From JBATBW01 sp049662565 (lineage in GTDB: Bacteria; Bacillota_I; Bacilli_A; Erysipelotrichales; Erysipelotrichaceae), in NCBI GenBank assembly GCA_049662565.1, contig JBATBW010000053.1, positions 1 through 21,124 of the forward strand: a stretch of DNA of 21,124 nucleotides, in the 5' to 3' direction. A program made the position numbers and the translations under genes. Below, in pieces: positions 7,948 to 14,802 of this stretch (position 1 is the first letter of the stretch; each line of letters starts with the position of its first letter). Under the pieces are notes generated by a model. It saw only the letters and a program-made list of their open reading frames with translations, searched no databases and was not told the DNA's origin.

Positions 7948-8475
7948 ATGAATAATGGATGGATTGAAATTGTTGTTGGTATTGGTTTAGTTTTATACGG
8001 TGGGTATACTTTGTATAAGTATTTAATTAATTTTAAGAATCATCTTAATGCTTGCAAGAAGTTTAAGGAAACAAATAAAAATTTTCAAGTTTTGAATTAT
8101 GCGACATTATTTGTGGTTGTTTTTATATTGCTCGCAATATATGCAATATATGCTTGTGTAACTGTGAAAAGTGGAGAACAAGAATTTATATTCCGTTGTG
8201 CCTTTATATTTATGGCGATTATTATGGTTGGCATGAGTGTGGAAATGTACATTAAGAAAAGATGTTTATTAGGGGAAGATAGTTTTGTTTATGATGAAGA
8301 GATTATTCGTTTTCGTTCGATTATGAGTATGAACCCCTTAAAGAAATGGCCACATAATATCGATATTACTACTGGGAAACAAGCTCATGTAGTAATACCT
8401 AACAAAATTGGGGTTAAGGTCCATGATGCAATGGAAGAATATCGGAAAAATAAAAAAGGTAAAAATAATGATTAA
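7948..8475 (+). CDS. Hypothetical membrane protein, three predicted membrane segments
   Basis: A 175-residue protein that I do not recognise. Three hydrophobic stretches are clear: about residues 6-27 (IEIVVGIGLVLYGGYTLYKY), 51-74 (YATLFVVVFILLAIYAIYAC) and 82-103 (FIFRCAFIFMAIIMVGMSVE). A charged, soluble C-terminal tail of about 70 residues follows, ending in a lysine-rich stretch. The tail contains VYDEEIIRFRSI and HVVIPNKIGVKVHDAMEEY, which could form a small beta-rich domain like those of other uncharacterised Bacillota membrane proteins. GGGAG lies six bases before the ATG. It follows hxlB by 12 bases and overlaps the HAD gene by 8 bases, so it belongs to the operon, but nothing links it to sugar metabolism directly. 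Confidence 0.75.
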   Translation: MNNGWIEIVVGIGLVLYGGYTLYKYLINFKNHLNACKKFKETNKNFQVLNYATLFVVVFILLAIYAIYACVTVKSGEQEFIFRCAFIFMAIIMVGMSVEMYIKKRCLLGEDSFVYDEEIIRFRSIMSMNPLKKWPHNIDITTGKQAHVVIPNKIGVKVHDAMEEYRKNKKGKNND

Positions 8476-9265
8476 ATTAGTTGTATTAGATGTTGATGGC
8501 ACTTTGATTGAAAAGGGCACTAAAAACATTTGCCAATCGACTATAGATAGTTTAAATTGTTTACATACTAAAGGAATGAAGTTGGCGATAGCTAGTGGAC
8601 GACCGCCATATTTAATGGAAAATAGTTTTCTTAAAGATATACCGTTTGATTATTTTATTTGTAATAATGGAACAATTACGATTGATAATAATCAAAGAGA
8701 GGTCTTTAAAACTAGTCTTAGTGTTGAAGAGGTAAATGAATTAATCAGCGATTTTAAAGATGATGATAATGCGATTATGTTCCAGTTTAAGGATAACTCA
8801 TATTGTTTTAATGGTAAGAAGCGATTATCTAACATGTTGAGAACATTTATTGGTAATGACCAAACAATGATTGATGAACGAGAAAATCCAATGCAACATT
8901 ACAAAGAACTACCTTGTTCAGCGGTTTGTTATATTAAAGAAAGCGATATTGCTCGTTATCGTAGAAAGTATAAAAAATATAGTATTGTCGCTTTTGATAA
9001 AGACTATTACGATATTATGGATAAAAAAGTTAACAAAGGCAATGGAGTAAAACAACTTTCCGATAAACTTGGTATTAAAATGAATGAGGTTATGGCATTT
9101 GGCGATGATCTTAATGATGTAGAAATGATTAACTGTGTTGGAATCGGAATTTGTATGGGTGATGGGAAGACAGAAGTTAAAGCAGTAGCTGACTATATCA
9201 CGAAAACAAGTAAAGAGGAAGGCATATATTTAGGTCTTAAGCATTTTGGCTTATTGGAGGATTAA
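8468..9265 (+). CDS. Cof-type HAD-IIB sugar-phosphate phosphatase
   Basis: A 265-residue member of the HAD superfamily, subclass IIB (Cof/YidA type). Motif I is LDVDGTLI with the nucleophilic and acid/base aspartates, motif II is ASGRPPY, motif III includes the Lys of KKVNKGNGVKQL, and motif IV is FGDDLNDVEM. The C2-type cap lies between about 80 and 185. Such enzymes hydrolyse hexose phosphates, FMN or other small phosphomonoesters in the cytoplasm. In this operon removal of excess sugar phosphate is a reasonable guess, not shown. The start at 8468 gives the canonical MIKLVVLDVDGT N terminus and overlaps the preceding stop by 8 bases. Upstream in-frame starts would add an implausible 20-residue basic leader lying inside the previous gene. 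Confidence 0.88.
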   Translation: MIKLVVLDVDGTLIEKGTKNICQSTIDSLNCLHTKGMKLAIASGRPPYLMENSFLKDIPFDYFICNNGTITIDNNQREVFKTSLSVEEVNELISDFKDDDNAIMFQFKDNSYCFNGKKRLSNMLRTFIGNDQTMIDERENPMQHYKELPCSAVCYIKESDIARYRRKYKKYSIVAFDKDYYDIMDKKVNKGNGVKQLSDKLGIKMNEVMAFGDDLNDVEMINCVGIGICMGDGKTEVKAVADYITKTSKEEGIYLGLKHFGLLED

Positions 9266-9266
9266 T

Positions 9267-9611
9267 ATGGCAAAGAGAAAGAGTAACAAATTTACGGCAG
9301 GTAAATATATTATTGATGTTTTTAGAAATCATCATGCATATTCACCAGATGAAGCTATTAAAGTGGAAACTTTTAAGAATATACCACTGACTTCAGAAGT
9401 GGTAGCTTTTACAATGGGTAATTTTATTAAAGACGGGATTGTTCTAGTTACTGGCGATGATCGTTATTATTTTTGTGAAAAAGCATGGAAGAAACTTAAT
9501 TGGAAGATTAATTTTGCTTATGTAATGGTGGTTTTCTTTCCGATTTTAGTTTATTTTATTGTCATGTTTATCATTCACCAAGGTGATTTCAGTAAGATGT
9601 TTGTGCGATAA
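9267..9611 (+). CDS. Small hypothetical protein, soluble N-domain plus one membrane segment
   Basis: A 114-residue protein of unknown function. Residues 1-75 are soluble and basic at the start (MAKRKSNKF). The segment YSPDEAIKVETFKNIPLTSEVVAF followed by FIKDGIVLVTGDDRYYF looks like a winged-helix arrangement of helices and a beta hairpin, though no family can be named. One strong hydrophobic helix lies at about 84-105 (FAYVMVVFFPILVYFIVMFI), leaving a short C-terminal tail. ATG 9267 is chosen because GGAGG sits six bases upstream, overlapping the end of the HAD gene; an earlier TTG lies within that gene. It sits one base after the HAD stop and 19 bases before manA. Membrane-anchored regulator is a possibility, not a claim. 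Confidence 0.7.
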   Translation: MAKRKSNKFTAGKYIIDVFRNHHAYSPDEAIKVETFKNIPLTSEVVAFTMGNFIKDGIVLVTGDDRYYFCEKAWKKLNWKINFAYVMVVFFPILVYFIVMFIIHQGDFSKMFVR

Positions 9612-9630
9612 AAGTGAAAGAGAGAGAAAA

Positions 9631-10572
9631 ATGTATCCGATTAAATTAAAACCAATATATGATAAAACTATTTGGGGAAGTAATAGAATATCCTCATTGC
9701 GTAATGTTGAAGATAAAGGCTATGGAACTATTTGGGAAATAAGCGCGCACAGTTATTGTCAAAATGAAATAATTAATGGCGAATATCAATCGATGAAATT
9801 AGATAAATTCATCGAAAGTGATCCAGATGGAATTTTAGGTGATAAGAATAAGGAAGTTTTGCGTTTAGCTTATTTAGATACGAAAGATGATTTAAGTATT
9901 CAAGTGCACCCTTATGCTAAGTATGCTCAAGAGCACGATAACGATGGAGGTAAAACGGAATCTTGGTATATTTTAGATGCTAAAGAAGGGGCGACATTAG
10001 TGGCCGGAACAAAGACTAAAGACCACCAAGTTATTAAACAGGCTTTAGTAGATGGTAATTTAGAAGATTATTTAGTAAAAATCCCTGTAAAAGCGGGAGA
10101 TTATGTATTTATTAATGCTGGTATGTTACATGCCCTAGGCAAAGATATCTTAGCTATTGAAGTTGGACAAAATTCGAATACAACTTATCGTTTTTATGAC
10201 TATAACCGTAAAGGGCCAGATGGTCAAGGGCGTCCGTTGCATTTAGAAAAAAGTTTTGACGTAACTGACTTTAGTTTGGTTTGTAATAAGGTGGAAAGTC
10301 CATTTAATGAACTTTCGGTTTCACAAGTTAAAAACTTGTGTAAAGAAAAAGAATTCGTGGTAGATCTAGTTGATGTTGCGGATAATTATAAAATTGAAAT
10401 TGATCATAGCAAGTATTTGTGTCTAACAAATGTAAAAAAAGACTGTAAATTAGTGTATAAAGGGGAAGAAATGGATTTTTCCTATACTGAGAATATCTTT
10501 GTTCCCGCTAACTGTGACAACGATTTAGTTATACTAGGGGACACTAGAATTCTAATCAGCTATGTTATATAA
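9631..10572 (+). CDS. manA: Mannose-6-phosphate isomerase, class I (short Bacillota form)
   Basis: A 313-residue zinc enzyme converting mannose 6-phosphate to fructose 6-phosphate, the entry point for mannose brought in by the PTS encoded just downstream. The N terminus YPIKLKPIYDKTIWGSNRIS is the classic family opening. Metal ligands are Gln91 and His93 in LSIQVHPYAKY, Glu110 in GKTESWYIL and His167 in AGMLHALG. The block QNSNTTYRFYDYNRKGPDGQGRPLH holds the catalytic-region Arg. Length matches Bacillus ManA and Pmi (about 315). The ATG at 9631 has AGAGAGAG upstream, and longer in-frame starts would intrude into the preceding gene. It is last in the operon and is one of three class I PMI-family genes in the window. 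No clear terminator is seen in the 80 bases after its stop. Confidence 0.92.
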   Translation: MYPIKLKPIYDKTIWGSNRISSLRNVEDKGYGTIWEISAHSYCQNEIINGEYQSMKLDKFIESDPDGILGDKNKEVLRLAYLDTKDDLSIQVHPYAKYAQEHDNDGGKTESWYILDAKEGATLVAGTKTKDHQVIKQALVDGNLEDYLVKIPVKAGDYVFINAGMLHALGKDILAIEVGQNSNTTYRFYDYNRKGPDGQGRPLHLEKSFDVTDFSLVCNKVESPFNELSVSQVKNLCKEKEFVVDLVDVADNYKIEIDHSKYLCLTNVKKDCKLVYKGEEMDFSYTENIFVPANCDNDLVILGDTRILISYVI

Positions 10573-10654
10573 CAAAGAGTACTAAAAGACAGCAAAATAA
10601 AAAATAATGTATTGTGGTTGTGATATAAAAATATAAAAAATGTGATAGTATGTG

Positions 10655-10683
10655 TTGACACGAAAGATATATTAGAATAAAAT
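10655..10683 (+). promoter_or_regulatory. Sigma-A promoter of the mannose-family PTS operon
   Basis: TTGACA at 10655-10660, a 17-base spacer and TAAAAT at 10678-10683. There is no -24/-12 sigma-54 element, in contrast to many LevR-controlled mannose PTS operons. Confidence 0.8.
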
Positions 10684-10700
10684 TAAAGAGCAACAAAGTT

Positions 10701-10716
10701 ATGTAATCGCTTACAA
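10701..10716. promoter_or_regulatory. Catabolite-responsive element (CcpA cre) in the PTS leader
   Basis: ATGTAATCGCTTACAA fits the cre consensus WTGNAANCGNWNNCAW at every fixed position and is nearly palindromic. It begins 18 bases after the -10 box, that is just downstream of the expected transcription start, and touches the AAGGAGGT ribosome binding site. A cre here would act as a repressing roadblock. Confidence 0.75.
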
Positions 10717-10727
10717 GGAGGTAGTGT

Positions 10728-11156
10728 ATGAGATATGTAATTATGGTAAGTCATGGTGAGTTTGCGCCTGGTTTAAAAAGTGCAACATTTATGATGACTG
10801 GTAGTAGAGAAGATGTTTTAAGTTGTAATTTAAAAGATGGGATGTCAGCTGATGAATTTAAGGTGGCATTTAGTGAAGTGACAAAAGACATTTGTTCTGA
10901 TGATAGTGTAATATTAATGGCCGATATCTTAAGTGGATCACCATTTACTAACTCGTTATTAGTTTTAGAAGAAAAAGGGATTTTGGATAATTCATTAGTT
11001 TTGACTGGAATGAACTTGCCAATGGCAATTACGGCTGTCTTAATGAAGGATAATTTTGATGATCTTGCGACCCTAAAAGAAGTTATTTTGTCGGAAGCAA
11101 GAATGGGACTTGATTCTTATGAACCGGTTGCGGATTCACAAGATGATGATATTTAA
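10728..11156 (+). CDS. PTS system mannose-family EIIA component
   Basis: A 142-residue cytoplasmic EIIA of the mannose/fructose/sorbose family, which accepts phosphate from HPr and passes it to EIIB. The phosphorylated residue is His9 in IMVSHGEFAPG, followed by the family's long helix segment LKSATFMMTG. The block MADILSGSPFTNSLL is the conserved D-x-x-G-x-SP segment near the active site, and TGMNLPM completes the core. Length is normal for a stand-alone EIIA domain. It has a strong AAGGAGGT site, follows the sigma-A promoter and cre, and opens a four-gene EIIA-EIIB-EIIC-EIID operon. EIIA and EIIB are separate polypeptides here rather than fused as in E. coli ManX. Sugar specificity cannot be told from EIIA. 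Confidence 0.92.
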   Translation: MRYVIMVSHGEFAPGLKSATFMMTGSREDVLSCNLKDGMSADEFKVAFSEVTKDICSDDSVILMADILSGSPFTNSLLVLEEKGILDNSLVLTGMNLPMAITAVLMKDNFDDLATLKEVILSEARMGLDSYEPVADSQDDDI

Positions 11157-11177
11157 AAAAACTAGGAGGAAAAAGCA

Positions 11178-11669
11178 ATGATTAGTTTTATTAGAGTTGA
11201 TGACCGTATTATTCATGGTCAAATTATTACACGTTGGTCTAAAGAGTACCCATGTGATGGTATTGTTGCGGTAAATAATAAAGCGGCAACTACACCAGTA
11301 TTAAAACAAGCATTTACAGCATCTACAAATAAGAAGGTGTTTATTTGGACGATGGAAGAGTTTAAAGAAAAAGCTCAAAAAGTTTTAGAAAGTGATAAAG
11401 CTTACTTCTTAGTTACTAAAGATCCAATTGATATGAAAAATATTTTGGTTGATTTTGATTTTAAACCAAGTGAAGTTAAGGAATTAGTTATTGGACCATG
11501 TAATGATCGTCCAGGAACTACAATGTTGGGTGTTAATCAATCAATCACTCAAGATGAAGCTGATGCTTTAGAAGAAATCTCTAAAAAAGGTTTCAAAATT
11601 ACATTTGCCTTAGTTCGGGAAACTGCTATTGGTGAATGGTCAAAATTCAGATCTAAATTCGGTTACTAA
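11178..11669 (+). CDS. PTS system mannose-family EIIB component
   Basis: A 163-residue EIIB of the mannose/fructose/sorbose family, which transfers phosphate from EIIA to the sugar during transport through EIIC/EIID. The phospho-accepting residue is His13 in RVDDRIIHGQIITRW, the signature at the N terminus of the family. GPCNDRPGT and the C-terminal beta-strand region follow as expected. AGGAGG precedes the ATG, 21 bases after the EIIA stop. The stop codon lies inside a 9-bp hairpin (11663-11688) that separates the phosphotransfer genes from the membrane components. Family members carry mannose, glucose, fructose, sorbose, GlcNAc or galactosamine; the nearby manA genes favour a mannose or glucose type, as inference only. 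Confidence 0.92.
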   Translation: MISFIRVDDRIIHGQIITRWSKEYPCDGIVAVNNKAATTPVLKQAFTASTNKKVFIWTMEEFKEKAQKVLESDKAYFLVTKDPIDMKNILVDFDFKPSEVKELVIGPCNDRPGTTMLGVNQSITQDEADALEEISKKGFKITFALVRETAIGEWSKFRSKFGY

Positions 11670-11688
11670 TTCTGGGAGAAATTAGTAA
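11663..11688 (+). other. Intercistronic RNA hairpin between EIIB and EIIC
   Basis: TTACTAATT at 11663-11671 and AATTAGTAA at 11680-11688 form a perfect 9-bp stem with loop CTGGGAGA and no U tract. It includes the EIIB stop codon. Such hairpins often stabilise or process polycistronic mRNA. The loop contains an SD-like GGGAG with no start codon in range. Confidence 0.6.
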
Positions 11689-11727
11689 GCGATTAAAGAT
11701 ATAAAAACTCAATAAAGGGAGGAAATT

Positions 11728-12555
11728 ATGGAAATTTCTTGGTTACAAGCCGGATTATTAGCATTTGTATCAGTTCTTGCTGCATCTACAATTGCTACAT
11801 TAGGTACCTCAATTGGTAACTATACAATGAATAGACCGTTAATTGCATCTTTATTTGTGGGACTTATCCTTGGAGATGTTCCTGGATGTATTATGGTTGC
11901 TATTCCTATTCAAATTATTTATATCGCATTAGTTACACCTGGTGGAACTGTTGCGGCTGACTTACGTGCAGTATCTTACATTGGTATTCCTTTAGCTTAC
12001 GTTTTAATCAAATCTCAAGGTTTGGCATTTGATAGCGCTGAAGCTGCAGGTATTGCTGGTGGTATGGGTGCTTTAGTAGGTACTGTTGGTACAGTACAAT
12101 TCTATGGTACAGCAATGTTCAACTTAGTATGGCAACATATTGGTTGGGCTGAATTAGATAAAGGTAACTTCAAAATCATCGGTTTAGTTGATGTTGTTTT
12201 ACCTTGGATCTCTCACTTATTCATTTCGTTTATCCCAGTTTTATTAATCGTAAAATTAGGATCAAGCGCTGTTGCTCAATTCCAAGAAGCATTACCAATG
12301 AATTCTTGGTATATGAAATCAATCTTCACACTTGGTAATTTATTACCAGCTGTTGGGATGGCAATCTTATTGAAATCAGTAGTAACTAAACCTACAGACT
12401 TATTATTCTTCGTTTTAGGTTTCGTTTTAGCTAAATCTATGGGATTAACATTATTAGCTGCTGCTGTAGTTGGTGGTGTATTCGCATTAGTTAACTACCA
12501 ATTAATTATGAATAAAGCTAAAGCTACAAGTGCTGATGAAGAGGAGGATATTTAA
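11728..12555 (+). CDS. PTS system mannose-family EIIC component
   Basis: A 275-residue polytopic membrane protein, the EIIC transporter subunit that forms the sugar channel with EIID. It begins WLQAGLLAFVSVLAAS and contains RPLIASLFVGLILGD, IPIQIIYIALVTPGGTVAADL and the GIAGGMGALVGTVG segment, all typical of EII-Sor/Man IIC. About eight hydrophobic segments are visible across the length. GGGAGG precedes the ATG by eight bases. It follows EIIB after a hairpin and ends one base before EIID. Phe, Ile and Ser codons shift toward TTC, ATC and TCT compared with surrounding genes, which suggests selection for high expression. Specificity between mannose, glucose and related sugars is not resolved. 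Confidence 0.92.
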   Translation: MEISWLQAGLLAFVSVLAASTIATLGTSIGNYTMNRPLIASLFVGLILGDVPGCIMVAIPIQIIYIALVTPGGTVAADLRAVSYIGIPLAYVLIKSQGLAFDSAEAAGIAGGMGALVGTVGTVQFYGTAMFNLVWQHIGWAELDKGNFKIIGLVDVVLPWISHLFISFIPVLLIVKLGSSAVAQFQEALPMNSWYMKSIFTLGNLLPAVGMAILLKSVVTKPTDLLFFVLGFVLAKSMGLTLLAAAVVGGVFALVNYQLIMNKAKATSADEEEDI

Positions 12556-12556
12556 T

Positions 12557-13414
12557 ATGAAAAAAATTAGTAAGAAATCGTTAAATAGTTCTTTCTGGCG
12601 TTGGTACTATGGTAACTTAACTTGTTTCTCTCATGAACATATGGAAACATGGGGATTCATGTGGTCTATGTTACCTATCGTAACTGAATTATATGATACT
12701 AAAGAAGAACAACAAGAAAAGATGAGAACTTATTATCCTTTCTTTAACACTGAACCTCAAATCGGTGCTATGATTGTTGGTATTAGTGCTGGTCTTGAAG
12801 AAGCTCGTGCAAACGGTGCAGATGGTATTGATGATGAAATGATCAATGGTATCCGTGCTGGTTTAATGGGTCCTTTAGCTGGTATCGGGGATTCTTTAAT
12901 CGTTGGTACTGCTATTCCAGTATTATTAGGTATTGCATTAGGTTTATCTAATGGTGGATCTGTTTTAGGTCCTATATTCTATATCGTTGTATGGAATGCT
13001 TTAATTATCTGGTTCATGAAATATTGCTACAACAAAGGTTATGAATTAGGTGGTAGTGCTGTAGAAGTTATCGTTGGTGAAAAAGCTACTGCATTACGTG
13101 AATCTGTAATTATCATGGGTCAAGTTATCGTTGGTGCGATGAGTGGTTCATGGGTTAATATTACAACTGCTTTAAAAATCACTAAAGAAGTGTATGACCC
13201 AGCTAAAAAAGAAATGGTTAACACAGTTGTATTTGACTTACAAAAAGCTTTAGATGGCGCTTTCCCTGGTATCTTAACAATGTTAGTTGTTTTATTATGC
13301 TGGTGGTTAATGGCTAAAAAGAAAGTATCTCCAATTAAGGTTATGGGTTTAATGGTTTTACTTGCTATTGCCGGTGTATTCTTAGGCGTATTTGATCCAG
13401 GTCTAAAATACTAG
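12557..13414 (+). CDS. PTS system mannose-family EIID component
   Basis: A 285-residue EIID subunit, found only in the mannose-type PTS, which works with EIIC as the membrane transporter. Typical blocks are SFWRWYYGNLTCFSHEHMETWGF near the N terminus (the family reads QxxWNYERMQxxGF here), YYPFFNTEPQIGAMIVGI, and MGPLAGIGDSLIVGTAIP. Two or three hydrophobic helices close the C terminus. The ATG at 12557 is preferred because GAGGAGG lies at 12541-12547 and the preceding EIIC stop is at 12553-12555; an upstream in-frame TTG would sit inside EIIC. It shares the TTC/ATC-rich codon use of EIIC. A terminator follows after 9 bases. No ManO (DUF956) gene follows, as is common in lactic acid bacteria. 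Confidence 0.93.
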   Translation: MKKISKKSLNSSFWRWYYGNLTCFSHEHMETWGFMWSMLPIVTELYDTKEEQQEKMRTYYPFFNTEPQIGAMIVGISAGLEEARANGADGIDDEMINGIRAGLMGPLAGIGDSLIVGTAIPVLLGIALGLSNGGSVLGPIFYIVVWNALIIWFMKYCYNKGYELGGSAVEVIVGEKATALRESVIIMGQVIVGAMSGSWVNITTALKITKEVYDPAKKEMVNTVVFDLQKALDGAFPGILTMLVVLLCWWLMAKKKVSPIKVMGLMVLLAIAGVFLGVFDPGLKY

Positions 13415-13423
13415 TAATTATTT

Positions 13424-13455
13424 AAACATCCCTAACTCCCAATAGGGATGTTTTT
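13424..13455 (+). terminator. Rho-independent terminator after EIID
   Basis: AAACATCCCTA at 13424-13434 and TAGGGATGTTT at 13443-13453 form a perfect 11-bp stem with loop ACTCCCAA, with five T at 13451-13455. The next gene's GGAG starts only six bases later, so that gene depends on read-through. The apical TAACTCC (13433-13439) is complementary to GGAGTTA at 13461-13467. Confidence 0.8.
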
Positions 13456-13469
13456 CTTAAGGAGTTAAT

Positions 13470-13778
13470 ATGACAAAAAGAGAAAGAGAAAACTTAAAGA
13501 ATGAAATTCTAATGAAAAACACGATGACTGATAAAATTAAGACATGGTGGAAAATTAGCCTGTTGTTATTTGTTTTAACATTAACTTTGACAATATGGGG
13601 GTTCTTTAATATCCAAGATCCAATTTTAAAAGTGAGTGATTCTACTCGTAATATTATTAAATGGATATCATTAATTGTTTGTGTTCCGAGTGGTGTATTT
13701 GGTGGCCTTACTTATTTTAGTTATCGTAATGCTAAAAAACATATCTTAGGTTTAATAAATAAATTAGATGCAAAATAA
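13470..13778 (+). CDS. Small hypothetical membrane protein behind the PTS terminator
   Basis: A 102-residue protein with a strongly basic N terminus (about 1-26) and two membrane segments at about 27-46 (WKISLLLFVLTLTLTIWGFF) and 63-83 (IIKWISLIVCVPSGVFGGLT). A short basic tail follows. The orientation predicted by the positive-inside rule puts both ends in the cytoplasm. I do not recognise the family; it is not ManO/DUF956 and not a known PTS accessory. AAGGAG precedes the ATG. The gene is squeezed between two terminators: the PTS one ends 14 bases before its start, and another begins inside its stop codon. It has no promoter of its own in view, so its dose should follow read-through from the PTS operon. 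Confidence 0.7.
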   Translation: MTKRERENLKNEILMKNTMTDKIKTWWKISLLLFVLTLTLTIWGFFNIQDPILKVSDSTRNIIKWISLIVCVPSGVFGGLTYFSYRNAKKHILGLINKLDAK

Positions 13779-13811
13779 AAGCAACTTACTTGATAGTTAA
13801 GTTGCTTTTTT
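13777..13811. terminator. Bidirectional terminator between convergent genes
   Basis: AAAAGCAACTTA at 13777-13788 and TAAGTTGCTTTT at 13798-13809 form a perfect 12-bp stem with a 9-base loop. On the plus strand it ends in six T (13806-13811). On the minus strand it ends in a TTTTATTTT tract. It serves the small membrane gene and the convergent glycosyltransferase gene. Confidence 0.85.
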
Positions 13812-13812
13812 G

Positions 13813-14667
13813 TTAATTGTTATAGGTTTCAAAATAATCTTCGTATAATGTTAAATCATCATTTACAAATATTCTCCCTGCAAATAAGGCATCCGGATGT
13901 TTTAATATTGTTTCGCGAGTAATCTTCTTTGATCCTTGATTTTCTATCCAATGACCATCGGGGCCAACAATATGATAATTATTGTTGATATGGTCGTCTT
14001 CGCCGATAAAATGTTTTATCATGGTTGGGATGTAATAATCTTCGGCATAGTTTAATAATTTGAAAGTATCTGCGACAAAAGGCAGATTATCAGCTAGTAC
14101 CCTTGCTGTTTGATGTCTTAACATAAAATATGGTGACCCTTTGATTAAGAATACTTCGTTATCTCTTTTAAAACCAATTTTATATGCTAGGTTACCCATG
14201 CCTTTTGATAATTTTTTTGTGAAAGATTTGTTGTCAAAATCGGGTATATTGGTAAAGAAGGTAAATCTTTTAAATTCTTCTTTCATTTCTGGATTTGTTA
14301 GTTCGTCTTTGTATACTTCGTAAAAATCTTTGTTTTGTTTTAAGATGTTAATGATTTCGTTACGGTTTTTGATGGGAATCATTCCATCGGTTAAATTAAT
14401 ATAGTAATCAAAACAATTCATATCACATGCTTCTTTAAGTTGGAATATTGTACCTCTTGCTAGAGACATGTCCCCTTCTTGGGCAAATTCGGCTTTATTA
14501 GATATGTGTACTCGATTATCTTCGCCAAAGGCGAAAGAAATTTCTTCTCTTCTTGATTGTTCGTTAATCATGACAAAAACATGATCTTGTTGTTTAATTA
14601 GTTGATTAATGTTTTCTACTATTTCATCAAATGGTTGATTGCAATGCATTAAATAAGCTATTTTCAT
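13813..14667 (-). CDS. GT14-like (Core-2/I-branching type) glycosyltransferase
   Basis: A 284-residue protein resembling the Core-2/I-branching beta-1,6-N-acetylglucosaminyltransferase family (GT14, Pfam Branch). It opens with MKIAYLMHCNQPFDEIVENI, matching the family's IAYLI.H..P start. It continues with DMSLARGTIFQLKEA and FDYYINLTDGMIPIKN, equivalent to the family's YYINLSGQDYPIK block, then KGSPYFMLRHQTARVL, AEDYYIPTMI and HPDALFAGRIF. No signal peptide or membrane helix is evident, so it should act in the cytoplasm on a lipid- or nucleotide-linked acceptor, perhaps for a surface glycan. GAGGTG precedes the ATG. It is a single-gene minus-strand unit between sugar operons and has no glycan cluster beside it, so acceptor and donor are unknown. 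Confidence 0.75.
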   Translation of the reverse strand: MKIAYLMHCNQPFDEIVENINQLIKQQDHVFVMINEQSRREEISFAFGEDNRVHISNKAEFAQEGDMSLARGTIFQLKEACDMNCFDYYINLTDGMIPIKNRNEIINILKQNKDFYEVYKDELTNPEMKEEFKRFTFFTNIPDFDNKSFTKKLSKGMGNLAYKIGFKRDNEVFLIKGSPYFMLRHQTARVLADNLPFVADTFKLLNYAEDYYIPTMIKHFIGEDDHINNNYHIVGPDGHWIENQGSKKITRETILKHPDALFAGRIFVNDDLTLYEDYFETYNN

Positions 14668-14684
14668 AATTCACCTCTATCTAT

Positions 14685-14693
14685 ATTATAACA
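14685..14693 (-). promoter_or_regulatory. Extended -10 promoter of the glycosyltransferase gene
   Basis: Minus strand TGTTATAAT (TGn plus TATAAT) ends 8 bases before the GAGGTG ribosome binding site. No good -35 box, which is usual for extended -10 promoters. Confidence 0.5.
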
Positions 14694-14748
14694 TAATTTA
14701 TAATTTTACGGAAAACCATATTTGATTATTATTGAACGATTTTGAATG

Positions 14749-14787
14749 TTTATGCTTGAATTTGGTTATATATTATGTTAGCATAAA
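14749..14787 (+). promoter_or_regulatory. deoC operon promoter with flanking inverted repeat
   Basis: TTGAAT at 14756-14761 and TAGCAT at 14779-14784 are 17 bases apart, and TGT precedes the -10, giving a weak but plausible extended promoter. TTTATGCT (14749-14756) and AGCATAAA (14780-14787) are perfect inverted arms that overlap both boxes, a layout suited to the DeoR-type repressor encoded next. Confidence 0.5.
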
Positions 14788-14802
14788 TATGGAGGAATTG
14801 AT

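Noticed and set aside
10573..10727. Sigma-54 promoter or riboswitch upstream of the PTS operon
   Set aside because: No -24/-12 GG...GC pair and no long structured leader; a near-consensus sigma-A promoter and a cre explain the 155 bases.
11684..11698. cre-like GTAAGCGATT sequence after EIIB
   Set aside because: Only the AANCG core fits; the first T and the final C of the consensus are missing.
14725..14750. Second cre-like site near TTGAACGATTTTGA
   Set aside because: The spacing TGAACG lacks the two bases required by TGNAANCG, so it does not fit the consensus.
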